A DNA stretch of 64,000 nucleotides from Clostridia bacterium (GTDB lineage Bacteria; Bacillota; Clostridia; Oscillospirales; Acutalibacteraceae). The stretch covers positions 1 to 64,000 of the forward strand of contig JAFTLT010000057.1 in NCBI GenBank assembly GCA_017452785.1, in the 5' to 3' direction. Positions 25,467-34,803 of the stretch are shown piece by piece (the stretch's first letter is position 1; every line of letters begins with the position of its first letter). The notes under the pieces are model-generated. The model ran no database searches and was not told where the DNA came from. It saw nothing but the letters and a program-made list of their open reading frames with translations. Position numbers and translations under genes: made by a program.

Positions 25467-25524
25467 ATTATTTTCCTCCTTTTGTTTGCTACATAAAAAT
25501 TATATCAGCAAAGGCACTACCTTG

Positions 25525-27039
25525 TCAAGAAATGGAAATATTTTCATTTCCTTCCATTTCAAAGTTGAAGCAAGGTCTCTTATTACACTGGCGGGGTATG
25601 CAAGTGAAATTCTTCAGCGTCACTGCATGCGCGTCCCTGATAAAAAGACCGTAAACAGGAAGTTCCCAATAGGGGCTTTCTTCATGAGAATTGGTATAGA
25701 TACTGCAAAGACGTGTTATTTCGGGGTACTCCAACATTGCTTCATAACCTACACCACCCTCACGGATGTAAATTTCTTCATCGCTTTCACGATATTTTAT
25801 GTTGATATTTTCAAACACCGCATTTTGAACCTCATAGACTTCACCGTTATGCACTGTACCCGTAATTGCCGAGGGCAATGAAACATCTTCGGCAATAATA
25901 TTGCGAAGGGTGATATTTTTGAGTGAACCCGGCTTAATGTTTCTTCTGTTGGCCAACCATAAAAGAAAAGCCGATGTAATGCCTTTCATTTTTACATTCT
26001 CAACAGTTATATCACTTACATTTCCGCCACAGTCGGACTGAATTGAAATTCCGCTGTAACCACCCGTAGTGCCGTTCATAAAAAATTCGCAGTCACGAAC
26101 AGTAACATTTTTAACGTCCCTATAAACAGTTGTGCCAATTTTAAAGCAATTTGCAAGACTCATAACCTTACAGTTTTCAACAAGTATATTTTCAATATTC
26201 TTATCTCCATCTGCTTTTATGCATATTCCGTCGTCACCCGTTGCAACATAGCAGTGTTTTATTTCGGCGTTACTGCAACAGCTAAGGTCAAATCCGTCAG
26301 AGTTTGCCACATGATAATTGCTGTTAATTATTACATCTTTTATTTTTATATTTTCACATTCAAAAAGGTTGCAGGTCCAGCAAGCAGTTTCATAAAGCTC
26401 GATGTTGTGTATATCAATATTTTTGCCGTCTCTAAGCTCTATGAGATTAACTCTGCCGCTGTTTTCCTTTTCAAAGCGTATTCTTGCCCTGAAATTCATT
26501 ATATAGCTTTTAAGGTGAAACTTTTCAAAAGGTAACAGTGTTTCAGGGCACTTTGCATTCTTGCAATAAGTTGCACCGCTTCCGTCTATTCGTCCGCCGC
26601 CGCAGATTGTAATATTATCGGCTTTGTCACTGTAAATAAAGCCGTACCTTGCCCTTGAAGCAACATCATGTATTTCACCGAAAGCAAGAGACTCAGCGGC
26701 GTTTCTATTAGTCTCATAATCAATGCATTTAAGTGTCCCCTTAACAAAAAGTGTCACATTGCTTTTAAGCTCCACTCTTGAACAGATATATGTTCCTTCA
26801 GGCACAAGCACAGTGCCACCGCCATTTGCACTGACAGCAGAAATCGCACTATTCACGGCCCTTGTGTTAACTGTGTAAGACTCCTTTTCCCCTGCACCGA
26901 AATCTGTTATGCTTACATATCTTTCAGGCAGTTTTTCCTCATAAAGATAATCAGAAAAAGGGATATTTCTGTCAAAATCACGGATTTGACTTTTTTGCCT
27001 GACATAAGCAAAATCCACTGCACCGTTATCAAATGCCAT
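25525..27039 (-). CDS. Glycoside hydrolase family 28 (polygalacturonase-like), cytoplasmic
   Basis: A 504-residue right-handed beta-helix enzyme. GH28 acid residues are in NSDGFDL and TGDDGICIK, with CFKIGT near the usual basic motif and ITDFGAG/GGGTVLVPEGTY typical of the N-terminus. It would cleave galacturonide bonds in pectic oligosaccharides. There is no signal peptide, so it probably acts on imported oligomers. ATG at 27039 is preferred; a TTG at 27051 overlapping the upstream gene is an alternative. It follows the GH43-like gene by five bases, so they are co-transcribed. Confidence 0.85.
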   Translation of the reverse strand: MAFDNGAVDFAYVRQKSQIRDFDRNIPFSDYLYEEKLPERYVSITDFGAGEKESYTVNTRAVNSAISAVSANGGGTVLVPEGTYICSRVELKSNVTLFVKGTLKCIDYETNRNAAESLAFGEIHDVASRARYGFIYSDKADNITICGGGRIDGSGATYCKNAKCPETLLPFEKFHLKSYIMNFRARIRFEKENSGRVNLIELRDGKNIDIHNIELYETACWTCNLFECENIKIKDVIINSNYHVANSDGFDLSCCSNAEIKHCYVATGDDGICIKADGDKNIENILVENCKVMSLANCFKIGTTVYRDVKNVTVRDCEFFMNGTTGGYSGISIQSDCGGNVSDITVENVKMKGITSAFLLWLANRRNIKPGSLKNITLRNIIAEDVSLPSAITGTVHNGEVYEVQNAVFENINIKYRESDEEIYIREGGVGYEAMLEYPEITRLCSIYTNSHEESPYWELPVYGLFIRDAHAVTLKNFTCIPRQCNKRPCFNFEMEGNENISIS

Positions 27040-27044
27040 ATATA

Positions 27045-27941
27045 TCACCAACCAAAATGCTCTAAAACTCTATTGTATTCTTCTTCGCTGACAGTGAGCA
27101 TTGAACCGTGTCTGGGTGAAAAATCAAGGAAGTATTGACTATCATCAACCTTTTCAAAATTGACATAATCCTTGGTTTTCTGCATAACATATCTTCCCTT
27201 ACCGTAAGAATCCATAATGAGGATTTTGTCATCAGTGCCGTAAATTTTATACATACAGCAGCCCTCAGTGGCCTCATCAAAAAGGGTTATATTTTTATTT
27301 TCAGGCTCTTTATACGGGCCTGTCAGCTTATCAGAGTAAACATAGCATATATACTTTTCGTTTTCGTCTTTATAGTACATATAAAAAGTGCCGTTATTTT
27401 CAATAATATCTGCATCAATTGCATCTTTTCCGCAAGGGGGTGCATAGAGAATGGCAGGCGCAGTTTCAAGCTGTCTGAAATCTTTAGTGTAGGCGTACCA
27501 CATAACAGTGTTAGTCCATTCATCGCTCTTTTCATTGTGCTGACAGTTTGCCCAATAAATCATATACATTTCTTTTTCTTTATCATAAAAGACCTCAGGT
27601 GCCCAAGTGCGGCAAGAGCCTTCAAGACCGTAAGAGATCATATCGATAACAGGATACTGCTCCCAGTTTATCAAGTCGTCACTGTGCCAGACACACATTG
27701 CATGGTTAGAGCTCCAGCCTGCCTCAGAGCGCATATCGGTACCGATAATATAAAAAGAGCTGTCCTGTGCACGGAAAATATAAGGATCTCTTATACCCTT
27801 AGTGCCGAGCTTATTAAACAAAATGGGCTTGTTACCGTTAAGCGGCTTAAAGTGATAGCCGTCTTCACTCAAAGCGTAATTAATGGACTCTTTTTCAGGC
27901 TCATTGCCTGTGAAATAGCAAAAAAGATACTTATTATACAT
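27045..27941 (-). CDS. Glycoside hydrolase family 43-like enzyme (arabinosidase/xylosidase type)
   Basis: A 298-residue single-domain five-bladed propeller protein. RDPYIF carries the general-base Asp region, WAPEVFYD the typical GH43 blade motif, DAIDADI the pKa-modulating Asp region and TEGCCMY a likely acid Glu. No signal peptide. With the GH28 enzyme it suggests breakdown of arabinose-decorated pectic oligosaccharides in the cytoplasm. The substrate cannot be read from sequence. Confidence 0.82.
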   Translation of the reverse strand: MYNKYLFCYFTGNEPEKESINYALSEDGYHFKPLNGNKPILFNKLGTKGIRDPYIFRAQDSSFYIIGTDMRSEAGWSSNHAMCVWHSDDLINWEQYPVIDMISYGLEGSCRTWAPEVFYDKEKEMYMIYWANCQHNEKSDEWTNTVMWYAYTKDFRQLETAPAILYAPPCGKDAIDADIIENNGTFYMYYKDENEKYICYVYSDKLTGPYKEPENKNITLFDEATEGCCMYKIYGTDDKILIMDSYGKGRYVMQKTKDYVNFEKVDDSQYFLDFSPRHGSMLTVSEEEYNRVLEHFGW

Positions 27942-28110
27942 ACTGCACCTACTTGAAATTTAATTCGACTAATTATATAATGTAAGTGCTGCAAAGTCAA
28001 TAAAAACAGTGTCGAAAGATAATTTTAACAGCATTGTGCTAATAATATAAACATTTCTTTAACAAACCTGCATTAAACTTGTAGTAAAATAAAATAGGAG
28101 GCTAAATTTT

Positions 28111-28788
28111 ATGTTTAAAATTCTTGTTCTTGAAGATGACAGAGAGCTCAACCGCACTGTCTGCTCATATCTCAACAGAAGCGGTTATTACTGTACAGGC
28201 TGTCTTAATGCAGATGAGGCTTATGCTGCAATGAGTGAAAACGTGTTTGATATAATTATTTCAGATATTATGATGCCCGATGTCAATGGTTTTGAGTTTG
28301 CTAAGAGTGTACGCGCTACAGATAAGGAGACACCCATACTTTTTATCACCGCCAGAGACGATTTCACATCTAAGCAGCTCGGTTTTGATGCAGGCATTGA
28401 TGACTACATGGTCAAGCCTGTTGACCTTGGCGAGCTTGTGCTCAGAATTCAGGCACTTCTCAGACGTGCAAAAATTGTTTCGAGCAAAAAACTTGTCATC
28501 GGCGATTTTGTTATGAATATGGACGAAAGAACAGCTAAGCTTGACGGTAAGGAAATTACGCTGACAGCAAGAGAATTCAATCTTCTTTACAAACTCCTCT
28601 CCTACCCTAAAAAGACCTTTACCCGTTCACAGCTTATGGAGGAATTCTGGGAGGCAGAAACCTCATCAAGTCCAAGAACAGTTGATGTTTACATTGCAAA
28701 GCTCAGGGATAAGCTGGCAGACTGCAAGGACTTTGATATTTTCACAGTACACGGTCTTGGTTATAAGGTAGTAATCAATGAAAAATAA
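28111..28788 (+). CDS. OmpR/PhoB-family response regulator
   Basis: A 225-residue regulator. Receiver domain at 1-120 with acidic pair EDD (8-10), phospho-acceptor D52 in ISDIMMPD, a conserved Thr/Ser region FITARDD and Lys in MVKPVDL. The C-terminal winged helix (about 125-225) includes LTAREFNLLYKLLSYPKKTF and RTVDVYIAKLRDKL. AGGAGG precedes ATG. It overlaps its sensor kinase gene by 11 bases. Confidence 0.93.
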   Translation: MFKILVLEDDRELNRTVCSYLNRSGYYCTGCLNADEAYAAMSENVFDIIISDIMMPDVNGFEFAKSVRATDKETPILFITARDDFTSKQLGFDAGIDDYMVKPVDLGELVLRIQALLRRAKIVSSKKLVIGDFVMNMDERTAKLDGKEITLTAREFNLLYKLLSYPKKTFTRSQLMEEFWEAETSSSPRTVDVYIAKLRDKLADCKDFDIFTVHGLGYKVVINEK

Positions 28789-29866
28789 AAAAAACAGAAA
28801 AGACAAGAGAATAAAGTTTTCGCTTTTCAGCATATGGAATTTTCTCTTTTATTTTATACTTGCAGCCTTTATGGTAACCTGCAGCTTTATGCTGTTTTTC
28901 CAAAGAGGCGATGCTGAAACTGATATTATTATACTTAATGAAACTCTGAGCACAAGAGCTTTTTACACTTTGGGAAATATTCTGTTTCTCTGCGTTATGT
29001 TCAGCATTTTTGATTCAATAAAAAAGAGAATTACCGTCGGTCGCCCTGTTGAAAGAATACTTGATGCAACACACAGAATTACAAAAGGTGACTTTTCTGT
29101 CAGAATAAAGCCCCTTAACCCCATTGCAAGACGAAATGAATTTGATGTTATTATTGAGGACTTCAATAAAATGGCTGAGGAACTTTCAACAACAGAAACG
29201 CTGAAAACGGATTTTATAGCAAACGTATCACATGAAATCAAAACTCCCCTTGCTGTGATACAGAACTATGCTACTTTGCTGCAGGATCCGACTCTCAGTG
29301 AAGAACAAAGACTGAAGTACACCGAAAACATCTCTGATGCATCAAAGCGCCTCAGCGGACTCATAACCAATATTCTGCGTCTGAATAAACTGGAAAATCA
29401 GCAGATATTCCCCAGCAATAAGCCCTATAATCTCAGTGAGCAGCTCTGCGAATGTATTCTTATTTTTGAGGACAAACTGGAAAAGAAAGCTCTGAACCTC
29501 GAAATAGATTTAGACGAAACCATAATCATTAATGCAGACAGCGAGCTTTTAGACCATGTCTGGATAAACATACTTTCAAATGCAATTAAATTCACCGACA
29601 ACGGCGGTACCGTATCAGTCACCTTAAAAAGAGAAAAGGGCAAAGCTGTGGTCAGAATATCAGACACCGGCTGCGGCATGAACGAAGATATAGGCATACA
29701 CATTTTTGAGAAGTTTTATCAGGGCGACACTTCGCACTCAACAAGAGGCAACGGACTCGGTCTTGCTCTTGTAAAGAGAGTAATTGACATTACAAGCAGC
29801 GAAATTCAGGTTGAGAGTGAGCTCAACAAGGGCACCACCTTCACTGTACTGCTGCCGATTAACTAA
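28778..29866 (+). CDS. Sensor histidine kinase with HAMP domain
   Basis: A 362-residue kinase. Two transmembrane helices (about 15-45 and 65-85) flank a short external loop, so it probably senses membrane or intramembrane signals. HAMP follows (RPVERILDATHRITKGDFSV), then the phospho-acceptor His in NVSHEIKTPLAV, N-box NILSNAIKFT, G1 SDTGCGM and G2 GNGLGLALV. It partners the upstream response regulator. No antibiotic transporter is next to it, so the stimulus is unknown. Confidence 0.93.
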   Translation: MKNKKNRKDKRIKFSLFSIWNFLFYFILAAFMVTCSFMLFFQRGDAETDIIILNETLSTRAFYTLGNILFLCVMFSIFDSIKKRITVGRPVERILDATHRITKGDFSVRIKPLNPIARRNEFDVIIEDFNKMAEELSTTETLKTDFIANVSHEIKTPLAVIQNYATLLQDPTLSEEQRLKYTENISDASKRLSGLITNILRLNKLENQQIFPSNKPYNLSEQLCECILIFEDKLEKKALNLEIDLDETIIINADSELLDHVWINILSNAIKFTDNGGTVSVTLKREKGKAVVRISDTGCGMNEDIGIHIFEKFYQGDTSHSTRGNGLGLALVKRVIDITSSEIQVESELNKGTTFTVLLPIN

Positions 29867-29904
29867 ACTATATGACTTTATAAATAATCACAGGAGAAAT
29901 TACA

Positions 29905-30282
29905 ATGGACAACAAGACCTTTCACTATTCATACTCCCCGACAGAAAAACAGGAAATCGAAGAAATCAAAAAGAAATATGAGCCGTCAAAGGAAGAAAGT
30001 ATGGCTCAGAGAATAAAGCAAATGGATAACAACGTTGAAAACTCTGCAACTATAGCCTCAATTGCTTTCGGCTTATTTTTTGCATTGGTTTTTGGAGCAG
30101 GACTTAGCCTTTGCCTTGCATATGAAATGTATGTTTACGGAGCTGCCATAGGCCTCATAGGAATGGCAGGCATGAGCACTACCCCGTTTTTCTGCAGCCG
30201 TTACAAAGAAAAGAAAAAGAATAAAACAGCTAAAAAGATAATTGAGCTTTGCAATGAGTATTTAAACAACAACGCTCAATAA
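29905..30282 (+). CDS. Small membrane protein, two helices
   Basis: A 125-residue protein with a charged N-terminal half, two close hydrophobic segments (about 49-90) and a basic lysine-rich tail. AGGAG precedes ATG at 29905, 38 bases after the kinase stop, so it probably belongs to the two-component operon. It could be a regulator or accessory of the kinase. No family recognised. Confidence 0.7.
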   Translation: MDNKTFHYSYSPTEKQEIEEIKKKYEPSKEESMAQRIKQMDNNVENSATIASIAFGLFFALVFGAGLSLCLAYEMYVYGAAIGLIGMAGMSTTPFFCSRYKEKKKNKTAKKIIELCNEYLNNNAQ

Positions 30283-30301
30283 TCTCAGACAAGCGATTAA
30301 A

Positions 30302-30340
30302 GAAAAATCAATGATTTTATTAAATTCATTGATTTTTCTA
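30302..30340 (+). terminator. Terminator of the two-component operon
   Basis: AAAAATCAATGA pairs with TCATTGATTTTT around a 13-base loop. The right arm supplies the T run. Confidence 0.75.
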
Positions 30341-30369
30341 TTGACTATTTTTTTGATTTGTGTTAATAT
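30341..30369 (+). promoter_or_regulatory. Promoter of tRNA-Leu
   Basis: TTGACT (30341-30346), 17 bases, TAATAT (30364-30369). The tRNA starts about 130 bases further on, leaving a structured leader of unknown role. Confidence 0.7.
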
Positions 30370-30497
30370 AACTAAGCTGTTTAAAACAGCTTTGCGGATT
30401 AAGCGTATATGCTCCGCCTCGGATTGCTCTGCCGTGTAAAATTTAAGAGCACTTTTGTGTATGTTTCAGCATTGAGTAACGCAAACCAACTAAATAT

Positions 30498-30585
30498 GCG
30501 GATGTGGCGGAATTGGCAGACGCGCTAGATTCAGGTTCTAGTGAAAGTTAATTTCATGTGGGTTCAAGTCCCGTCATCCGCACCA
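30498..30585 (+). tRNA. tRNA-Leu(CAG)
   Basis: An 88-base class II tRNA with acceptor GCGGATG/CATCCGC, anticodon loop containing TTCAGGT (CAG), a long variable arm and encoded CCA. It is followed by a terminator, and the accessory region begins just downstream, so it may also be an integration hotspot. Confidence 0.93.
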
Positions 30586-30591
30586 AACCAG

Positions 30592-30639
30592 AAAAATCCG
30601 AACCAAATTTTCCCAATAGGAAAAGGGTTCGGATTTTTT
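30592..30639 (+). terminator. Terminator of tRNA-Leu
   Basis: AAAAATCCGAACC pairs with GGTTCGGATTTTTT across a 20-base loop. Confidence 0.8.
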
Positions 30640-30706
30640 GTTTATATCTGAAATATTGCATATGATTATAGCTCTGCAATCAAACGATTACAGAGCCTTT
30701 TTCAAT

Positions 30707-31030
30707 TTATGTTATGTTAATGCTAATTTTGCCAAAAATGCTATCATTAATTTTTATACAAAGTGTATTAGACACAAAGGAAAAAGAGCTGTCTTTAGTA
30801 GTAAATGTATTAGAACAGTCTCCGTATATGGTATGCAAATCTTCAATTATTATTTGGCCAACATCTCCATTTACGGTTACATTTACTACTAAAAATCCAG
30901 GACCATAGTCTTTTCCGTTTGAATGAATAAGAATTGTGGCTCTATGCCTTTTTGTTTTTAATTCATTGCTTGCAATATATTGTTTAAGAGCTGATATTGA
31001 TTCAGTTGAAATATTTGTTTTTATATCCAT
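30707..31030 (-). CDS. Hypothetical protein next to Hachiman
   Basis: A 107-residue protein with N-terminal helix (ESISALKQYIASNELK) and a beta-rich remainder (FLVVNVTVNGDVGQIIIEDL). No family is recognised. It is the last minus-strand gene after HamB, with a 126-base gap, so it may be unrelated to the defence pair. A weak ribosome site (TGAGGTAATT) precedes the start. Confidence 0.6.
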   Translation of the reverse strand: MDIKTNISTESISALKQYIASNELKTKRHRATILIHSNGKDYGPGFLVVNVTVNGDVGQIIIEDLHTIYGDCSNTFTTKDSSFSFVSNTLCIKINDSIFGKISINIT

Positions 31031-31156
31031 AATTACCTCATTGTTGTTTTTGTAATTTTACTTCATTAAAATAAAAATATTTTTTCTCACAAAAAAGATT
31101 TCAAAAGCATATGCATAAAATCATAACAGAGTTCATTAAACTGCATATTACACAAA

Positions 31157-33499
31157 TTAGATATTGGGTACAAAACGCTTTATTATGTTGTATCTTTCAG
31201 GTTCTAACTCTTCGATACCATTATTAAAAACAATTTCTTCCTGATTTATATCCTTTATGTAGTTTTCGGCCCACTCAATATCTTCAAAAGTAAGACCATA
31301 ACGTAGCATCCATATATGCCTATCACTATCCGTACCATATTTGACATATTTGGCAAGCTTTTCTGCTCTTGAGTCTTGTGTAGATTCATAATATTTTTGA
31401 AATGCTGCATAAAAAATATCACTCAAATGAAATCCAATAGTTTTATCCAAATAATCATATGTATCAAAAACAATTCTGTCATAATCTACTTCATTTGCTT
31501 TTATTTCCCTATTTCCGAACATACTGTACAAATTCAACTTCTTATTAGGCAACTCATTGCATTCCGAAACAAACGCAGCATAGAGATTATTCAGTTGTAC
31601 TTGATATCTTAATTTATTTACGCCCACTGAAGATTTAATTTTTTCTTTTAAATCCCTTCTTTCTTTTAGACGACTCGCATAAGCATAACGATAAAAACAT
31701 ATATCTTTAAATGTTTTACAATGAATCTTCCAAATTAAAATTTTAATAGCTGTATTTAAAACACCTTTTTCACCATCGGCAAGCGGACGCTTTAGATACG
31801 AGGAATACAGACGTTCAAATTGTAAATACAGATTCAATTTAAATTCAATATCATCATTGATAGATTTCAATGAAACTAGTTTATCTCCTTGAAACATACT
31901 ATTAAGCAATTGATTTACTATTTCTTGAGTATCTTTATCTGACAGTTTATCAAGTTGATCTTCAGTTAAATTATACTCATCTGATAAAGTATTAGATAAT
32001 ATCGCGTCCTTAAAATCCTTATAATCATCATCAATATCATCGTCTTCTAATAAAGATATATCTTTAAGAGTATCATCAGATGTCATAATCCTTCTAAATT
32101 CAGACATATTACTGCTTTTTACAACTACACTTCCGTAGTCAAACTTAGATTCTAAAGTTGAGCGACCAGCTCTACCAATTAAGTTTTTTAACGAAAGCGG
32201 TCTGCTGGCTTGAAAAGTATTTAAGAAAACAACCTCAAAAGGCATATTAATTCCTTGCTCTAATGTAGATGTTGCAAAACAAATACGGCAAAAACCTTTT
32301 TGAGTAAATTGTTCTAGAATTAATCTCGCCTGTAACGGTAAAGAACCATGATGAACAACTATCCCTCTTTTTAACAAAAATAACATATTAGAATATTTGT
32401 CCATATTCTTATCATCTGTAGCGCCTAAATAGTCCTTAATTTGATTTATTAGTGTTTGGGCTTCATTATTATTAATTGGCTTACATACACTTATATATTT
32501 ATCAAAGTCGCTAAAAACTGTTTTTTTATATATGCTTGTTTTTGTAGTATATATTAATACACTTCCACCATGTTCAATGGCTTTCATAATCGGATCAAAA
32601 TCACAGGCAATTTTCTTATTTCCCATTATGTCTTTATCTATCCCAAAGTGATAAAACTTGTCGTTGTCATATGCATAAAAAATTTGTCCTACATTTTTTT
32701 GGATATATTGGTGCGAAGATGATATATCAGTTTGGAAATGATTTTTTATTATTTGTGCTTCCGGATTAGCTACAAAAGGATGAGCAAATACAAATTTAGC
32801 ATGTGGGTATGTTTTCTGTATTCTTCTTACAATACTATCAAAAAACATACCTCTGGTAGAATCTTCATTGCTAAGTTGAGCCTCATCGAACAGGAAATAC
32901 TCAATATCAAAATCATTTTTATGTTTAAATAATTCTTTACATCTTTCCGGAGTAACTATAAAAATGCTTCTTCTTGCATAACGAGTATTGATTTTATCGA
33001 TAAAAGTTAGAATATTAACGCTTTTATCAGGAATAGCATCAGTGATTCTATTATAGTATTCATTAATTAGTGCTCTTGACGGTACAACAATAACTATGTC
33101 TTTAGTGGAAGAATTAATTACATTTCTAAAAACAAAAGATTTTCCTGTACTGGTAGGAGCTGAAAAACTAAAGCATTGATTGTTATTGATTTCTTGAACG
33201 ATATTTGCTTGTACCGGAGTATATGAATAATTATATGTAGTTTTTATATACCTTTTATACATGCCGAATATTACATCCGTAAGAGAGTTAACGGGAACCT
33301 TTTTATAATGAACTCCCATATACTTTAATATTTGATTACTGTATTTTTGAAAAACTTCATTCTCATATATATAAAGATAAGACAGTATTTCTAAAACCGT
33401 TGTAGAAATTGGGCCATCAGTATATAGCTTCGTAATTGCATAATTAAAAATACTGTCTATTTCTTGATGCTCAATGATTTTTTGTATTACATTATTCAT
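31157..33499 (-). CDS. hamB: Hachiman helicase HamB
   Basis: A 780-residue SF2 helicase. Motifs in order: Walker A APTSTGKS (about 114-121), IVVPSRAL (motif Ia), FDEAQ (motif II, about 200), FATSTLEQGINMP (motif V) and NLIGRAGRS (motif VI), then a 350-residue helical C-terminus. In characterised Hachiman systems HamB translocates on DNA and controls the HamA nuclease, causing DNA loss when phage or damage compromises DNA integrity. It overlaps hamA by four bases (ATGA). The region is notably AT-rich. Identification rests on order, size, motifs and the HamA partner. Confidence 0.88.
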   Translation of the reverse strand: MNNVIQKIIEHQEIDSIFNYAITKLYTDGPISTTVLEILSYLYIYENEVFQKYSNQILKYMGVHYKKVPVNSLTDVIFGMYKRYIKTTYNYSYTPVQANIVQEINNNQCFSFSAPTSTGKSFVFRNVINSSTKDIVIVVPSRALINEYYNRITDAIPDKSVNILTFIDKINTRYARRSIFIVTPERCKELFKHKNDFDIEYFLFDEAQLSNEDSTRGMFFDSIVRRIQKTYPHAKFVFAHPFVANPEAQIIKNHFQTDISSSHQYIQKNVGQIFYAYDNDKFYHFGIDKDIMGNKKIACDFDPIMKAIEHGGSVLIYTTKTSIYKKTVFSDFDKYISVCKPINNNEAQTLINQIKDYLGATDDKNMDKYSNMLFLLKRGIVVHHGSLPLQARLILEQFTQKGFCRICFATSTLEQGINMPFEVVFLNTFQASRPLSLKNLIGRAGRSTLESKFDYGSVVVKSSNMSEFRRIMTSDDTLKDISLLEDDDIDDDYKDFKDAILSNTLSDEYNLTEDQLDKLSDKDTQEIVNQLLNSMFQGDKLVSLKSINDDIEFKLNLYLQFERLYSSYLKRPLADGEKGVLNTAIKILIWKIHCKTFKDICFYRYAYASRLKERRDLKEKIKSSVGVNKLRYQVQLNNLYAAFVSECNELPNKKLNLYSMFGNREIKANEVDYDRIVFDTYDYLDKTIGFHLSDIFYAAFQKYYESTQDSRAEKLAKYVKYGTDSDRHIWMLRYGLTFEDIEWAENYIKDINQEEIVFNNGIEELEPERYNIIKRFVPNI

Positions 33500-34182
33500 A
33501 CATTCACCGCCACAAATATTAATTCCTTATATTGTGATAATTCAGCATATTTTTTGTGTTTTTTTATTCCGCTTATAATCCTATCAGATGATGTTGTTTT
33601 TGAAGAAAACGCAATAGAATATGCCTTTTCACCCTCATGAACGGCATCCAAAGCCTTTTCGCTAAAAAATTTATCTATATCATTTATATCAGATATATCT
33701 TGTTTTGTACGAATAAATCTTGCGACTTGAGTCATACCTACCCCATATGCATTTTGTTTAGCTAAATATTTTGCCTCACCAAAAATTACTATATCGTCAC
33801 TATTTGCAGAATAAAAGTCAAATCCAGGATTACCGATTACTTGTTCTTTAAAAAGTTCCGCTAAAGGAATATCAAGATAACCAAACTTTTGCACAATAGC
33901 TTCTCTAGCTAGTTCAGAAACTACATATTCTCCGGTGTCACTCGTCACTCTATCATCTTTTCCAATTTTCATATTTCGTGCTAAATACTTTGCCGTTTCA
34001 GTTGCTCTTTCTTCGAAACTAGATCGTATATATTTTTTATCGAATCTTGAAATCCAGGATAAATCTGATAGTATGGTTATGATTTCTTTTATTGTAATTG
34101 ATAAATCCTCAACATCTACCCTGATAAACGAAACATTGGTGTTGGGTGAAAAATCTACTGTCCTGTGTTCGAGTATTTTCAT
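33496..34182 (-). CDS. hamA: Hachiman effector HamA (DUF1837)
   Basis: A 228-residue DUF1837 protein with a PD-(D/E)xK-type nuclease core: acidic residue in TSDTGEYVVSELA, NPGFDFYSA carrying the Asp, then FGEAKYL with Glu and Lys (residues about 136 and 138). The C-terminal half has IRTKQDI and a closing strand. HamA is held inactive by HamB and degrades DNA when released. ATG at 34182 is chosen for its AGGAG eight bases upstream; an ATG at 34236 would add 18 residues. Coupled translation with hamB. Confidence 0.87.
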   Translation of the reverse strand: MKILEHRTVDFSPNTNVSFIRVDVEDLSITIKEIITILSDLSWISRFDKKYIRSSFEERATETAKYLARNMKIGKDDRVTSDTGEYVVSELAREAIVQKFGYLDIPLAELFKEQVIGNPGFDFYSANSDDIVIFGEAKYLAKQNAYGVGMTQVARFIRTKQDISDINDIDKFFSEKALDAVHEGEKAYSIAFSSKTTSSDRIISGIKKHKKYAELSQYKELIFVAVNV

Positions 34183-34370
34183 TATGTTCTCCTGTGAAAT
34201 GTCATCAATGAAATTTTTAAAAATAATGACGTACATATAGTTATAGATATTTTATTATATTTTAAATAGGGATTAAATTCCAATACATTTACAAAAACGC
34301 TTCGATTTTCGACAAAAATGCTTGTTTTTCGACCCAGTCGCGCCATTTTTCAATCCGCACATTCGACAAG

Positions 34371-34414
34371 GCCTCCTTTAATTTGTACAATTAAGCTACA
34401 AAATTAAAGGAGGC
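34371..34414. repeat. Long inverted repeat covering the TnpV ribosome binding site
   Basis: GCCTCCTTTAATTTGTA (34371-34387) and TACAAAATTAAAGGAGGC (34397-34414) pair over 17 bp with one bulge around a 9-base loop. The right arm contains the AGGAGG of tnpV, so the structure would hide the ribosome site. Confidence 0.75.
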
Positions 34415-34421
34415 TATTTTT

Positions 34422-34787
34422 ATGTCAAACAAAAACACAATCCAATACCGCCAAGTTGGCGATTATCTCATTCCGAACCTCATGTTACCGCCTGAAGAAG
34501 TAAGTGTTACCCTCGGCAAATGGGGAATAATGTATAAGTCTTATCTTGAAAAGCATAAGAAGGTGTTTTTTAGTTTGCTGCTTAGTCAAGGTAAGCTATA
34601 TCAGCATTGTGCTGAGGTTGAAAATCAGGCAAGAGACATATATGATACTCTTATTGAGCAGATGAAAGAAAGCGAAGGTGTAACAGAGCAACTGAAAGAA
34701 GCTAATCAGTTGGAGTGGGTATGCCGTATGCAAAACATTGAAGCAAGGGCAAGAGAGGTTATAACAACTGAACTAATTTATACATAA
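34422..34787 (+). CDS. tnpV: Transposon-encoded protein TnpV
   Basis: A 121-residue TnpV-family protein: QVGDYLIPNLMLP, LGKWGIMYKSYLEKHK and EGVTEQLKEANQLEWVCRMQ are the characteristic blocks. TnpV occurs in Clostridia mobile elements beside large serine recombinases; its biochemical role is not established. AAAGGAGG precedes ATG but lies in a hairpin. It marks the likely left part of the element. Confidence 0.85.
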   Translation: MSNKNTIQYRQVGDYLIPNLMLPPEEVSVTLGKWGIMYKSYLEKHKKVFFSLLLSQGKLYQHCAEVENQARDIYDTLIEQMKESEGVTEQLKEANQLEWVCRMQNIEARAREVITTELIYT

Positions 34788-34803
34788 TGCCACTTTCAAA
34801 ATA

